From Colius striatus (taxonomy: Eukaryota; Chordata; Aves; Coliiformes; Coliidae), in NCBI RefSeq assembly GCF_028858725.1, contig NC_084772.1, positions 22,855,548 to 22,919,547 of the forward strand: a stretch of DNA of 64,000 nt, given 5' to 3'. The notes beneath the pieces are model-generated. The model saw nothing but the letters and a program-made list of their open reading frames with translations. It was not told where the DNA came from and did no database searches. Each line of letters opens with the position of its first letter. Within the stretch, counting starts at the first letter, position 1. Position numbers and translations under genes: made by a program. This document shows, one piece after another, positions 45,501-57,740 of the stretch.

Positions 45501-48500
45501 CAGTGTGCCTCCAAAAGAAAGGAGGCAGTCATGTACTCCCCTCTGTTATCTGAGGATGTGATCTATCGGCCATAGTCTGTTGCAATGGAAGTAGTGTCAA
45601 CTGAAGGTGAAGCAGTGCTATGAGAAGAAAGTTTTACTACTGCGTTTTTCTTCCACTCTTCATAATGTTACCATTGTGTTTGTGTTGCTGGGAAAACCCT
45701 AATATATAGTAAGTAATATTTTTTAATATTACTCTTGTCTTTTCTTGTCCGGTGCCCAGAAGAATTTTCCCTGTTCTCGAGCCCCATTGCTCTGTTAAAG
45801 GTTCTTTTTTTCCCTGTGAGTTGATCATAGAAGTGTCTGTACTAAATGGCCAAATCAGAAGCCAAACAGTGCTGGGAAGAAGGCTGTGTCGAGTAATACC
45901 ACTTACAATATCCTGTGCATTTCCTCTTAATCTCTTTTTTTGTTTGTTTGTTTTTGCTAGAGACCCCTCCAACTGCTTTGTTTCTGTGGACAGGCAGGAA
46001 ACTTTCTGAATTACCTGTTTCAAACCTGTCAGTCCTGTGTAATTCCAGGCAGACATTTACCTACTTTTCAGTATTTCAAGCATTCTCCATCCTCTTGTCC
46101 CCGCCCCGTGATAGGTGGTTAATTAAAACCAGGGATGCCTTAGCCATTTTTGTAACTTTCCTGGCAAGCGTTCATTAATAGCCTGGCAACGGTGGAGATG
46201 CTTTGGAGGGGACAGGAAGTCGTCTTGGGCAGTCTTTGCTTTTATGCTTTATTACTGAAGAACATTTGTGTGGCAAAACAGTCAACATTGTGAGCTAGGA
46301 GAAAGCAGTGGGTATCCTCCTCAAACTTTGTGACCCAATTTTTGCCTTCTGTGAGCAAGTTCAGGACTATATAACTGCTACTGAACACACTCCCCTTCTG
46401 TACTTTTTCTTTTGTAAACTGCAATTCATAAAGACTTTGGACAATTTAGAACTTAAGAATGCTTTAGTGATGTGAGTTTTCTGTTTTTTGGTGTCTTACT
46501 ATAGTTTTGGATTTGACAAATGGGCATAGCAGTTCTCCAAACAGCTTTTACACTCAACCTACTGAGTTGCGTATGAGGCTGAACAGTACATATTGCATTA
46601 CAGCCTGAGAATTGGTTATAGTACATCCTTCACACTTGGGTTGACTTGTCAAATAAGAATAGTTATCTCCTACTCATTGAAGAAATAGCAAAGAATTTGA
46701 ACTCTGTGTATGCAAATTTGTCCTCTCAAATCTAACACTAACATGCAGAAAGACCAGTTACACTGATGAAGTCACATGATTTTTATAGAGGGCAGGAGAT
46801 TATGGAGAAGGGTGACTTGTGTTGGTCATCAGAAGATGGAAAATGGCCAGATACCATTGCAGATGGGGTACAGGCTTAATTGCTGAAGAGAAGTGGCAAC
46901 ATTTAATTGACATTTAGTTGCTCTAATGGAGCAAATAGCATTCCAAGGGCAAAGTCCTGTAGTGTACCTAAGTAGAGAAGCAGTACATTTCCAAGTTCCT
47001 GAGGTTTACCTTTGTCCCTCCCCGAAGTCTTGCAGAATCTATACTTTAATATACCAAGTTTCCCTTTGTTTATCAACGAGGTCTGTAGCAAACCTGCTGA
47101 CCAGACTGGAATGTTCCCATTTCCTATCCAGCTGCAATATTAAAATGGGTTACCTAAGGATCGTTGTTCTGTAGTCTTGGCATCAGACTGGTTTTCAGAT
47201 GAGCAGTTACACGATGCAAATCCTTTTAACTCTTACCTAAAATTTGAGCCTGGGTCTTAGGATTGTTCTGGTAAGATTTTCCTGTGCATTTGTAAAATGC
47301 TTTGGAAGCGTAGACTGCTGCTTTCTGCTACTCGTCCAGTTTAAAAGTAGCTTTAGAGTTGATGAACACTGATACTAACCTCACTGTTTTGATGGAGTCG
47401 TGGACATATTGAAGTCTAGAGTCAGTCAATGAATAGATGACGAGCAGGAAGGAACTAAAAGCAGCATTTAAAAGGTTGAGGAGCTAAGCCTGCACGATCT
47501 TATACTCAACTGAATGGTATTTATGGGATGGAAAACGTATTTAAACGCTGCACCTGTTTAATTCCAAAATGTCAGGAAATGTTGTAGGCAGTACCAAGAA
47601 ACCATTCAAAAAACCAGAAGGGGAAAATGCAGAGAGAACACTATCTCTGCTTTTGGAAGAGGTAGGAAACCTTAAGTTTTATTATTTGCATGCAGATCTT
47701 TGGAAGAATTGCTCCTAGAAGATAGCAGTTGAGGTGTTCCAAGCTTATATCAACCCTTTGGAATAGATGGCACACTGAAAAACAGAGATGGGTGTAGTGT
47801 AGGGAGGGCAATAGATTACTGAGACTCTACCATGGGGAAGCAGAGTTGTGGGGGAGGGGTTGGGGGGGTTGTGTTTGTGAAGTAGGGGCAACCAAACAAT
47901 TGGTAATGAGAGCAGCAGAACTTTTGAAGACGCCAGGATTCCCAAGGCATGTGTAAAATGCTCTACAGAGCATATTTGTATTAGCCATATAGGTCTTTGG
48001 CTTTCCTGAATTGGTATGGGGATCAATGGTGCCTGTTTGTCAGAACAAAGGGACAGTAATCCTTATTTTAAGTGGGATGTCTTTTAACAGCTTCACTATT
48101 AGAGAAATCATTCTATTTTCAATAATAGCAAGAAGGTAGGACAGGCCCTTGCTTTTTTTTTTAAGGAAGTCAAAACCAGAGCCTAGAAACAAGTGTTTTT
48201 GTCCAAGTGCAAATCTGAGCTGAAGGCTGCAGTTCGGTGAACCGACATGCTGCCATCCCAGGATGTTTGAAAAAGCAAGGTTTTGATCATTGCAGTGTAC
48301 ATCCATTGGTCACCATATACACACTGGAGCACTTGCTGTTCTTCATACATTTAGAGTAAATTGAAGACTATTCAAATTACTGTGTTTGTGGAAGAGCAAG
48401 CTATGAACCCAAAGCACGGTTCATACAGCAAGGTCGTGCGGGACCCAAATGCTTTTAATAGTTTTGTAAGAGTAACTGTACTATCTAAAGGGATGCATTT

Positions 48501-49992
48501 CATCTATGCATTTCAAAAGGAAATATCTTGATGTTTTATTGCCATTTTAAGTGCATCTGCAAGTGAAAAGTAAAGTCACTGCTGTAGGACGCTTACTCTT
48601 GCATTTTCTGGATTTACTTGTACCTGGGCTGTTAAATCTAAATTAATAATTACAGAGACATTAGAGTGGTTATGTGGGGGGTGTTTTAGGGCCTTATGAA
48701 GGGTATTTGAAAAGTCACCTCAATAAGAACATCGGGAATATAACTTCATCTTCCTTTGTTCTACTTAGAGAAATCTATGTGCTAGCATATAATTAGTTTT
48801 ATCTAGCAGTTTTAAGTTATATTTTTACTCTGTTGTTAACAGCCAGCAAAATATATTCGTTGCTAACCATAAACAAACGGTAAGGTTTCAGCTTAAAGGA
48901 TACAGAACGTTTGCCAGTAATAAAATGTAATTAAAAAAAATCACAGTTGAAACCACTTTTCTCCATTCTGAATCAAAAATTCTGTTAAGAATAAACATGA
49001 ATACTAAATGTGTGGAAAAAGGGATGGTGGAAGGAATTCACAATGGAAGCAGTGACAGAATGTTTACTAAAGCAGTTCCATACGCTGCAGTGCTGTTCTG
49101 AATAATGAAAGGCTTAATGAAATCAACAGCACATTTTAAGATGCAATAAGCAGATGATGCAGCGCTGTACTGTGACAAGCCTCGATAATAGTGTCAATGT
49201 TTCATAGGCTCCTGCCTTCTAATTTTGGAGTCCTCCTGCCAGTAGCTGTGGATAACTGTAGAGCCAAACATAATTTTAGGCATGAGGTGACTTGATAGGA
49301 GTTTTAGTATGAATTGGATTTAAGCTTGGAAAGTGATACGTTCCCACTGTGACTGGAAGCATGTTAAAAACCACGTAGTGTGCAAATGAATAGTGTTTCC
49401 TTGCTGGCTTAGAGTTCAATGAGATGCTATTTTGCCATCCCAGTGTTATCCTGTAATATCAAAGTGCGAACCTCAGTACTGTGCAGGGGGGTCAGTTCGG
49501 TGGTTTGTGGTGTGGGTGTTTTGTTTGGTTTTTTAAGAGCTGTTCATTCAAGTGCTTTGATCTGAACTCCTCACCAATTACTTCACTCTCTGTGATAACT
49601 CATGTTATAAATTCTACCTTCTAGTTCTCCTGTCTTCGGGTCTCCCATTTGTATCTTTCCTTCTCCTAAGTGCCCTTCCCTTGCTGCGTTGCTTTTGTCA
49701 CTAAGGTCTTGCTTTCCAAAGCCCATAGTATTTACTCCTGTATTGATAGTCTGTGGGCTGGCAGAACTATTTTGATGAGATCCAGTAGCACTGAAGTTAT
49801 TGGTTTTGGAACCTACAGATAGCTCCTTATTTCATCCTTCTATCACCCTCCACATACTATCGATTGAGGAAGTTGTACAGTGTCTAGTAAATAGTATAAG
49901 CAGCTGTATATTGTCTAGTAAATGTGATGTATAACTTTCTGGCCAAAATTAAGGTAAAGAAATGACAGCACTGCCTTTTTGTGATGGGAATT
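45501..49992. other. Region between the converging ADAT1 and GABARAPL2 3' ends
   Basis: About 4.5 kb between two genes that point at each other. No gene, RNA or repeat family could be supported. One short local duplication of TGTCTAGTAAAT is seen around 49878-49922. Confidence 0.55.
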
Positions 49993-49998
49993 TTTATT
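49993..49998 (-). terminator. GABARAPL2: Candidate GABARAPL2 poly(A) signal
   Basis: TTTATT on the plus strand, that is AATAAA on the minus strand, 464 bp after the stop codon. A second copy at 50196-50201 could give a shorter 3' UTR. Confidence 0.5.
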
Positions 49999-50461
49999 GT
50001 ACTTGTTTGTTAATGGAGAAAAAGGAATATATTAGCCCAATCCAACATGATCGGCATCTTGCTCCAGCTTAGGCTAAGGTAGCAAATCCAGTGTTCCCAA
50101 TACTAATTAAATGCTTTCATTTTTCTCAGACTAACACCTCAAAACAGAATAAATGCATATTCTTCTTTTCGTGTTTTAGTAGCCCAACTACTTGCTTTAT
50201 TATTCAATTAATGTCATCAAATATATCTCCTAAAGGACCAAAGCTCCAGAAATTCACAGCCATGAGAAAAAAAAAATGCACACAATTATTTTTTTTTTAT
50301 AATTTAACAGTCTAATAAAACAAGACCTATCAATACATTAAGAAATAAATCCAGTTACAAATGCCTGTATATAGAAGGAACTTTTGTGGATATCAGAACA
50401 GAAAATGATCAGCTATTTACAAGATACACAGCAGGATGGTATAGCAGCCAAGACCCACCAT

Positions 50462-53400
50462 TCAGAAACCAAATGTGTTCTCTCCACTGTAGGCAACATA
50501 CAAGAATCCATCCTCATCCTTTTCCTTCTCATAAAGTTGTCCCATAGTTAAGCTTGAAGGGGAAGAAAAGAGAAAAGGTTTACTTGGATCATGAGAGCTG
50601 CAAATAGTTAACAGCTAAAACCTCACATAAACAAGGAGTAATAAAAGCTACAAATTTTAAGTGTGTGAGGATATATGAAAAGCAGTTGGTTCCTCAGTTA
50701 GCAAGAGGATCCTGGTCTCTCTGCAGAGGGTCTGGGTTATTCTTCACAAATACATTTGTCAGAATTCTTCCTTATTTTATTGGGAATTAGTCACTGAATG
50801 TATTTCAGGTTCTGAATCATCTGTTATTGATGACATGACTAATACCAGGATCAACAGCCTGACAACACCTTCCTTGAACACAGCTTCTTTTGTGAGCAAC
50901 CTCATTTCTCCCTCCACCTGGTGTAGTCATGAATGTTCAGCTGGGCTCAAGTCTATCAGACTTGTACTTTATGGATTATTTCTTTGAGGTCCAGATAGTT
51001 TTGGGAGTAAAAGCTTTGTTTTCTGTATTGTTAAAAAAGTGATGACTTTAAATAGTACCAAAATGCATGGGCAATAAATTACAGGTTAGCCAGAAACTAA
51101 TGCTTTTTCAGTGGGTAAGCTTTTGAACGTTTGATCAAATGAAAATTTTCTTCAACTGAATAGGCACAAGGCCCTTCACAGCCTAAGCAGTTGAGGTCTT
51201 TAGGGCAATGCCTGTGTTTCAAAACAAAAAGAAACCCAAGCAATTACTTGGCCAATACAACTGCTCCAGCCATCTACCTACAGATGAAACAGGCAGATGA
51301 CATGAGCCAGTTGTACAAACACCTCCTCAGCTCATCTTTCTCTGATTTTCCAAGACAGAGAAAAGGTTACTTAACTGAAAGATGCAGACTGACTGTGATA
51401 GGGAAAATGAGCATGGCTTTTACCCAGGAGAGGAGCTGGGAAGAGTTGCAGGCAGTATGTGAAATGGAGGGGAATTGGTGGGTAGGAGAGAAACTTCCAG
51501 AGGAGAAGAATGTCAAGAGCTAGTGGTCTGTGTACCTCTTGGCCTGCGAGAGGCACGGAACCATTAACAGATTAGATTTTTGTTCTTCTGTTAACAAGTT
51601 AGCATTTTTGCATTAATGTTGGAGGTTCAAGGCCCAATTTTTCCAGCAGAGATGAGACATCTCATTTTGAACATGTGAGAGAAGATGATGTGCCCTTTGG
51701 GGTTTTTTTTTCTGTTCCTAGAGCTTCTATAGGACTGTTAGAAGGATAACATAATTCCTAATAGTCTTAGAAGAAAGCAACCAGAAAAAGATGCTTTTTA
51801 TAGGTCCCTATTGCCTATCACGATGTAAATAAAAGTACTCCTAACTGAGTCTGGACAGATTACATGGAGGGACTGCTACTGTCACACAGGTAAGGATTCA
51901 TAAGAGTAGTTTTCTATCTAAGCCACGTAATACCATGACTTACTATTTTCTCAAATACTATTCAAGTATCTCATACAGAAAGCAGCCGTAATAGTAGTGC
52001 CTCTGGTGTATGCAATAGCAGACAACAAGAAGACCTTATATAAAAACAATGTGAAAAAGCTTTCTATAGTAATTTAGCATTTTGTGTTAGTAGAAAAAAA
52101 GTAATTTTTAAAACAAGTAACAGCCAGTAGTCTGTAATGTAATTTCTCTGTGAGCTGACAGGTTTTTGATGGTGTTTGCTTCTGAGCATTTAATGTGCAA
52201 CTTGTTTGCTGTTGCTGACTTTTTTTTTTTTTTGGCCTTGATGTAAAAGTTCTTTCACTCCGCTAAAGATACCCTAATAACTCCCAAGCTTACTCTTTTG
52301 TCATGGAAGTAAATAATGATATAGTTTTTTCAGTCGCCTTTCCTTTCAGCGTAGCTCAAGAAAAAAAGATGTTTATCAAACTCAGGAGAAAGAACTATTG
52401 TGAGATGTGAGATTAAGATGTAGCCAAACACTACCTAAAATCACCAAATAAGCCTCAAAAGAGGGGAGTTACCATCCCTCTGATATGCATAGGCTTGCTG
52501 CAATGGGTCTGAATACCAAGTGAATATCCTCTCACCTGGATTGTGGGACAGTCTTGTCTACAAAGAGGAATATTGCTTTCTCAGATGGCAGTTGAATCCT
52601 CTTCCTGATGATCCACATGAACTGGGCCACGGTGATGTCAGATGGAACTAAGTACTTCCTCTTGTCAATATCAACAATCTGAGATCCGGAGACCTTCTCC
52701 ACTATGACCTGTAAAGCACAGGTGTGTGAAGATCAGGCTTTTCTGGATTGGTATGAACAGACAGCTTCGGTAAATTGCTCACCAGTACAACAGTGGGCAG
52801 AGGGGAGGAACAAAAATGTTTCTTGACTGCAAGAAAATGAGAGGTAAGACTGGCTCAGCACTGTTAAAACATGATTTTGTGACTGCACTGAAACCTATAT
52901 TCATCCACACAGTGGCTCAAAACTCCCTACCCCTGAGGTTGACAGCCATGGAGTAAAAAGATACAATATGCCTAAAAGAAACCCGTGACAGGGAAGTACA
53001 CATATCTTTTCACTTTCTGTATGCTAAGAAACTGCTTGCCTCTCTACATCCTCTCCTCGAGAAACTGTGGAGAGCAGTGAGATTGCTTATCAGCCTTCTT
53101 TTCTCCAAACTAGATAAACCTGGAGTCCTTAGCTGCCACTCCTAGGACATGCAAGCGTGACCATCATTGCTTGAAACGTTGTGGTACACAGAATTCTAGT
53201 TTTCAACAAGCACACCCTGTCTTCTTTTAAGTTGTCATACAGCTAAATAAAATAGAGGTTTAATATACATACCACCTTCACCCTTCCAACTTCACTCTTT
53301 AAATAATGTCCTGAGTTGCTCCTAACTGATGACAGAACCAACTGCTTGGTATGGCATATAGCAAAAGAGAAAAATAAAAAAGGAAGAAATACTAGGAATA

Positions 53401-56400
53401 AATGTCATTAACACTGAATAAAAAAATCCATATTTAGGTAAACAGGAGGGAGAACCACCAGCCTAGTCTATTATCTAAACTGCCATTTCACCTGTTGTGC
53501 TCAAGCTTCCATCTAAAGCATTATAATATTCATTAACACTTCCCCCTCCGCCACCCCATTCCCTGAAGTCTTTTGTACTCATCCGTGGAGTATACCATAC
53601 CATTATGCAACATGTGGCATTGAATCAGAAACTGCCACACCAAGCAGAGCCATGTGCATACTTGGAGGTAACTGAGTGCAGAGTTGGAAGAAGCCATGTT
53701 CTCTCTGAATACAGTCAAAGCTGATAATCAGAGTTGCAGTGGGAACTGTGGAATAATGCAAGGGTCTGTTCATTTTTTTTACAGTGCTTTGTGCTACTGG
53801 TTTTGATTGGACATCCATGCTACCCACACTTCTATAATTACTGAATTTATTGGTTGGCAGTGATTATCAGCTTCCCACAGCTAGCCACCAAGCATTTTAG
53901 CCAGGCTCAACAATGCCTCAGGGAAGAGAAATGAAGTCACGGCAGCACGCTCTGGAATACCAGCTGGCCTGCACAAGGTGCCCGTTGAGCACTCCACTGA
54001 ACTGCCAGAAAGGTTCTGTGATGTGACTTTTGCCACGGGCCTCTGCTGTACCAGACTTGCACTACCAGATAATCCAGCAATGTATTCATCTGACGATAAA
54101 AACTGTATGATTACAGCTTTGGTTGGTTGGATGAAGTTACGGCATGACAGTGAAGCCATACTAATAAAGTGCAGGTTTTGGCCATATCTGAATGAGCTCC
54201 AGATGGGATATGTAGGCTGTAAGGAAAACAAATAGATAAAAATAATCACGACCCATGTTTACGCTGCTAGGCCACCACAGGAACTTGGCTATTCATAGAC
54301 CAGGAGTGTTCGGTAACAGAAAGCAGGTAGATTTGCATCATCAATGGGCCTTTGTTTGCAACTTTGAAAAAATGGCTGCCAATGTTCATCACTCTTTTAG
54401 GATGTCTGTAGACTCAGGTCTGCAATAACAAACCGATTTTATCACTGGAAACCTTACTTTTATTTTTTAAGAAACATGTTACTCTAAATGTGACTGCACT
54501 CAAGGCATACTGCTTGTTCCACCATGTTACTGTTGTCAAGGTGGGACTTACTGATGCTATTTTCTGCTTTGTATTATGCTGAACTAACATTAGAGTGTCT
54601 TATTTTTATACCGTAGGAAACTAGAAATCAACTACAGGAAGGAAAGATGGCAAGATAGCCAGAGCAAAAAGCAACAGGTACAGGAGGAAAGAGAATAAAG
54701 TACTATTCGTGGAAATGACATGATACTTATTGCTCCACACAGGCTAGTTCTTGAAGGTAAAACTCAGCACATGGGGAAATAAGGCTTACAAGAGGTTCCA
54801 GGGTCTCCATTCCTTAGCTCTGCAGTCCCCATTGCTGCAGCATATGGGTAATGCTCAAGTAAATTGACAAAATATGGTTATCTTATGATCTGGAGAGGTT
54901 TTCCTTATAAATTTCTTCAGCTCTGCCTACAGAAGCGTGAATGCCTAGCAGCTGCCCCTTGCAGTTCAGTATGAGGGAACTGTAAAGTGGACCAAGAACA
55001 GCCTGAAAGGAATATTGGAGCCTTAACAACAGATACCTTTTTTTTTTTTTTTTAAGTTTACAGTAGCACACTAGGCATTTTAGCTTCATAACAGAAACTG
55101 GTGTAACTGGATGTCAAGGCTGTTGATGAACTGCCGCTACAAAAAATTAGATACCTTTAACCCTTGGACCACTTGACGCTCTGGACAAACTGCAGCGCTT
55201 GGAACGCATGAATTTCTTTCACCTCCCATTTTATTCCTAAAAGGTCTACCTTTAGGACAGAGGTAAGCTGTTCACATATTCAATTAATAGGTTTGAACCA
55301 CTGAAATATCTCTAAATCCAGGGAGACAGATACAGCAGCTGAGAACTGAAGTCACTTTGACCTGTGTCACTCTGGATGGAGGCTATAACCTGGAAAGCAG
55401 GAAACATGAATTAAGTCTGAAAAACACTTTTGACTGTTAGATGCCAAAAGTATATTTGATATTAACTATTTTGTGAAAGGATATGAATTGTCAAGCACAA
55501 AACGTGTATTGGCTCAGGCAAAGCATCACACTAAAATTTGAGATTCAATTCTTGCAGCCATCTACATTGCATTGTCCATTCCTGATACAGCATCATGTAA
55601 TTGTGACTCAACAGTGTGAAGTTTCAGTGTCTCTTTTTTTCCCTAGGGTTATGAAGGATATTCTTGAAATGGACTAATGGACATATGTGGAGATGTACGG
55701 TCATGAGCACACTACGGTCAATACATGAAGGAGTAGTTGGCCAAGCTGAGAATGGCGAGGATCGGATCACCTTGCCGGACTGCAGCTGGAGAAGATGCTG
55801 TGACTAGGTGCAACTCAGCAGCAGAGAAAGTCAATGAGATTAGAGGTTCTTCTCTGGGCTATGCTGTCTAAAGGATAAGTTATGTATCTAGAGGTCTTGC
55901 AGGAGGAGCACGGACTGGCACATGGTCGGATGAGATGTGTGAAATTTTACTCACAAGGAGGTAAGTTAAGAATTTGTACATGTTGCTTGCAGTTACATAA
56001 GGATGTGAACTGTGGTTGTTTCACAGACTGAAACATGATAAAGGACTGGAGTGAACAAGAGAGGTCACTTACTATTTAGCAGGTAGATAAGTATTAATGC
56101 AGAAAAGGGGAGGTCACCACTTGCACCATCTCTTCAAACAACAGAGTTTGCAAGAAGTGATTCACCAGGGTAAGCCTGGATATAAGCATGGAATACATGA
56201 GGGAAAAATCACCTTCCTCATACACCCAGAATGGAAGATTGTCAAAGTTTATAAAGATTTATTCTCTTTCTTGGGATCAGGCACACAATGAATCCTCAAG
56301 ACCCTGAAGGTAGTTGCTGGGATATAATTGCCATTAGAAGCAAGCAGAACACTGATACACCATAAACATGCCTGGAAAGAGGTGAGGAAGTCAGCGGCTC

Positions 56401-57010
56401 ATGCCTACTTGTCAATATCCACGGGGACAGAGCAGGAAATGTTGGATTAGTTACATGTGTAAACACCTTAAAACACCTAATGACACAGTAGGGAAGATGA
56501 ATGTATTTAGTAGGATATGATCAACAAAGAGAGAGCTGGCTGGAAATAGCTTATCCACCTTTGCCTTTAAGTACTCAGATAAAGCTGGCTTGGTTACTCA
56601 CCGGGACACGGTCAGGGTATTTGGCTCGGATTTTTGCCGACTCGACACATCTGTGCTCTGTGAACAAAACTCGTAATTAGTCATTGCATAGTATCGGGAG
56701 TGTCCTACGCTGAGAGGGCAGCGCCCGCAGGAACGGAAGCCTGCGGGGACCGCGACTGTCCTGCCCGCCCCGAGGGGGTCTCAGCCGCTCGGGGACGCCG
56801 TCGCCGGGCGTCGCACTGTCCGCTGGCGAGGGCCACAGGCAGTTGTCCGTCCAGAAACGAGACGACCGCCTCGGGCAGCCGACCCGGGCACACAGGAGCC
56901 GGGAGGCCCCAGGATGGCGACACAGGAGGGCGACGGGGCCGCCGGCGGGCAGCGCCCGGCCTGGGCCCACCCTTACCCAGCGCATGGTCCTCCTTGAACA
57001 TCCACTTCAT
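50462..57010 (-). CDS. GABARAPL2: GABARAP-like 2 (GATE-16), ubiquitin-like autophagy modifier
   Basis: Atg8-family protein conjugated to phosphatidylethanolamine on autophagosomes; also acts in intra-Golgi transport. Exons on the minus strand: 56977-57010, 56602-56657, 52536-52708, 50462-50552. Phases fit (1, 0, 2) and the total is 354 bases, 117 codons plus stop, the same length as human. It starts [11 protein letters not shown] with the N-terminal helices and continues [17 protein letters not shown]. The ubiquitin-like core includes [20 protein letters not shown], and the end is [10 protein letters not shown], so Gly116, after which ATG4 cleaves, is kept with one residue to remove. Apart from the exon 1/2 boundary region the protein is essentially the human one. 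The promoter is shared with TMEM231. Intron 2 (52709-56601) is 3.9 kb and holds nothing recognised. Confidence 0.97.
52709..56601 (-). other. GABARAPL2: GABARAPL2 intron 2
   Basis: 3.9 kb intron. Several frames of 60-120 codons exist on both strands but none resembles a known family. A T run near 55040-55054 is the only low-complexity feature noted. No CR1 piece was recognised. Confidence 0.6.
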
Positions 57011-57740
57011 GGTGCGGGCCGGCGGGAAGCGGAGCCAGCGGCGGCGAGGCCCGTGTGCGGGCGGGCGGGGGCTCGTGCCGGGCGTCCGGGCCTGTCGCTG
57101 TCGCGGTCCCTGTCACAACAGCAGCCTCGGCTCGTCGGGCGGGACTTCCGGCTCGCCCGTTCCCTAGCAACCCCCCGCCGCAGCGCTTCCGGGGGCCGAG
57201 GGGCGGGGCTGCGGCTGCCGCGGCTGCGGCGCGCCGGCGGGGCCGGGCGGCGGGTGGCGCTCGCCCGACGGGCTCCTGGGGCGCTCGAAGCCGCCTCGGG
57301 GACTCCGTGGCCCCGCAGGTGCCCCATCTCCGTCCCACTCCTGTTCCCCGGTGCCCTCCCGCCTCGCCGCAGGCGTCGGCCCCGGAATGCGGTGGCGCGC
57401 CCGCACTGGCTGGCGCGCCCGGCCCCGACGTGCGATAGGCGCGTTGCCCCGTCAGTCTGGCGGCCGCCGTCTCCAGGGTGAGGGCGCTGGCCGAGCGAAC
57501 GGCTCGCCATGGCTGGCGTGGAGCTGTTCTCGCATCCCGCGTTCCGCACGCGCTACCGGGCCGGGCTGTGCTCCGGCGCGGCGCTGGCGCTGCTGCTCCT
57601 CACGGGGCTCACCTACGTGCCGCCGCTGCTGCTGGCCTACCGGAGCCACGGTGAGCGCCACCTGACCCTGCCCGCCCGGCGCGGCACGGCACGGCGCCGT
57701 CCGGTCCTGAGGCCTCGCGCTGTCTCTGCCTGCAGGTTTC
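56690..57740. promoter_or_regulatory. CpG island over GABARAPL2 and TMEM231 first exons
   Basis: Very GC- and CpG-rich block containing GABARAPL2 exon 1, the intergenic promoter and TMEM231 exon 1. Long overlapping open frames on both strands here reflect composition, not genes. Confidence 0.8.
57011..57508. promoter_or_regulatory. Divergent promoter GABARAPL2/TMEM231 with X-box-like site
   Basis: 498 bp between the two start codons. It contains an ETS-type core ACTTCCGG (57144-57151). At 57159-57171 is GTTCCCTAGCAAC, which fits an RFX X-box: second half-site AGCAAC perfect, first half-site with one mismatch, spacer of one base. RFX factors drive ciliary genes, which suits TMEM231. No TATA box is seen. 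The sites are consensus matches only. Confidence 0.65.

Noticed and set aside
56705-57549. Several long frames on both strands around the GABARAPL2/TMEM231 promoter
   Set aside because: Composition artefacts of the CpG island. Only the first 34 bases of GABARAPL2 and the TMEM231 exon inside them are supported by homology.
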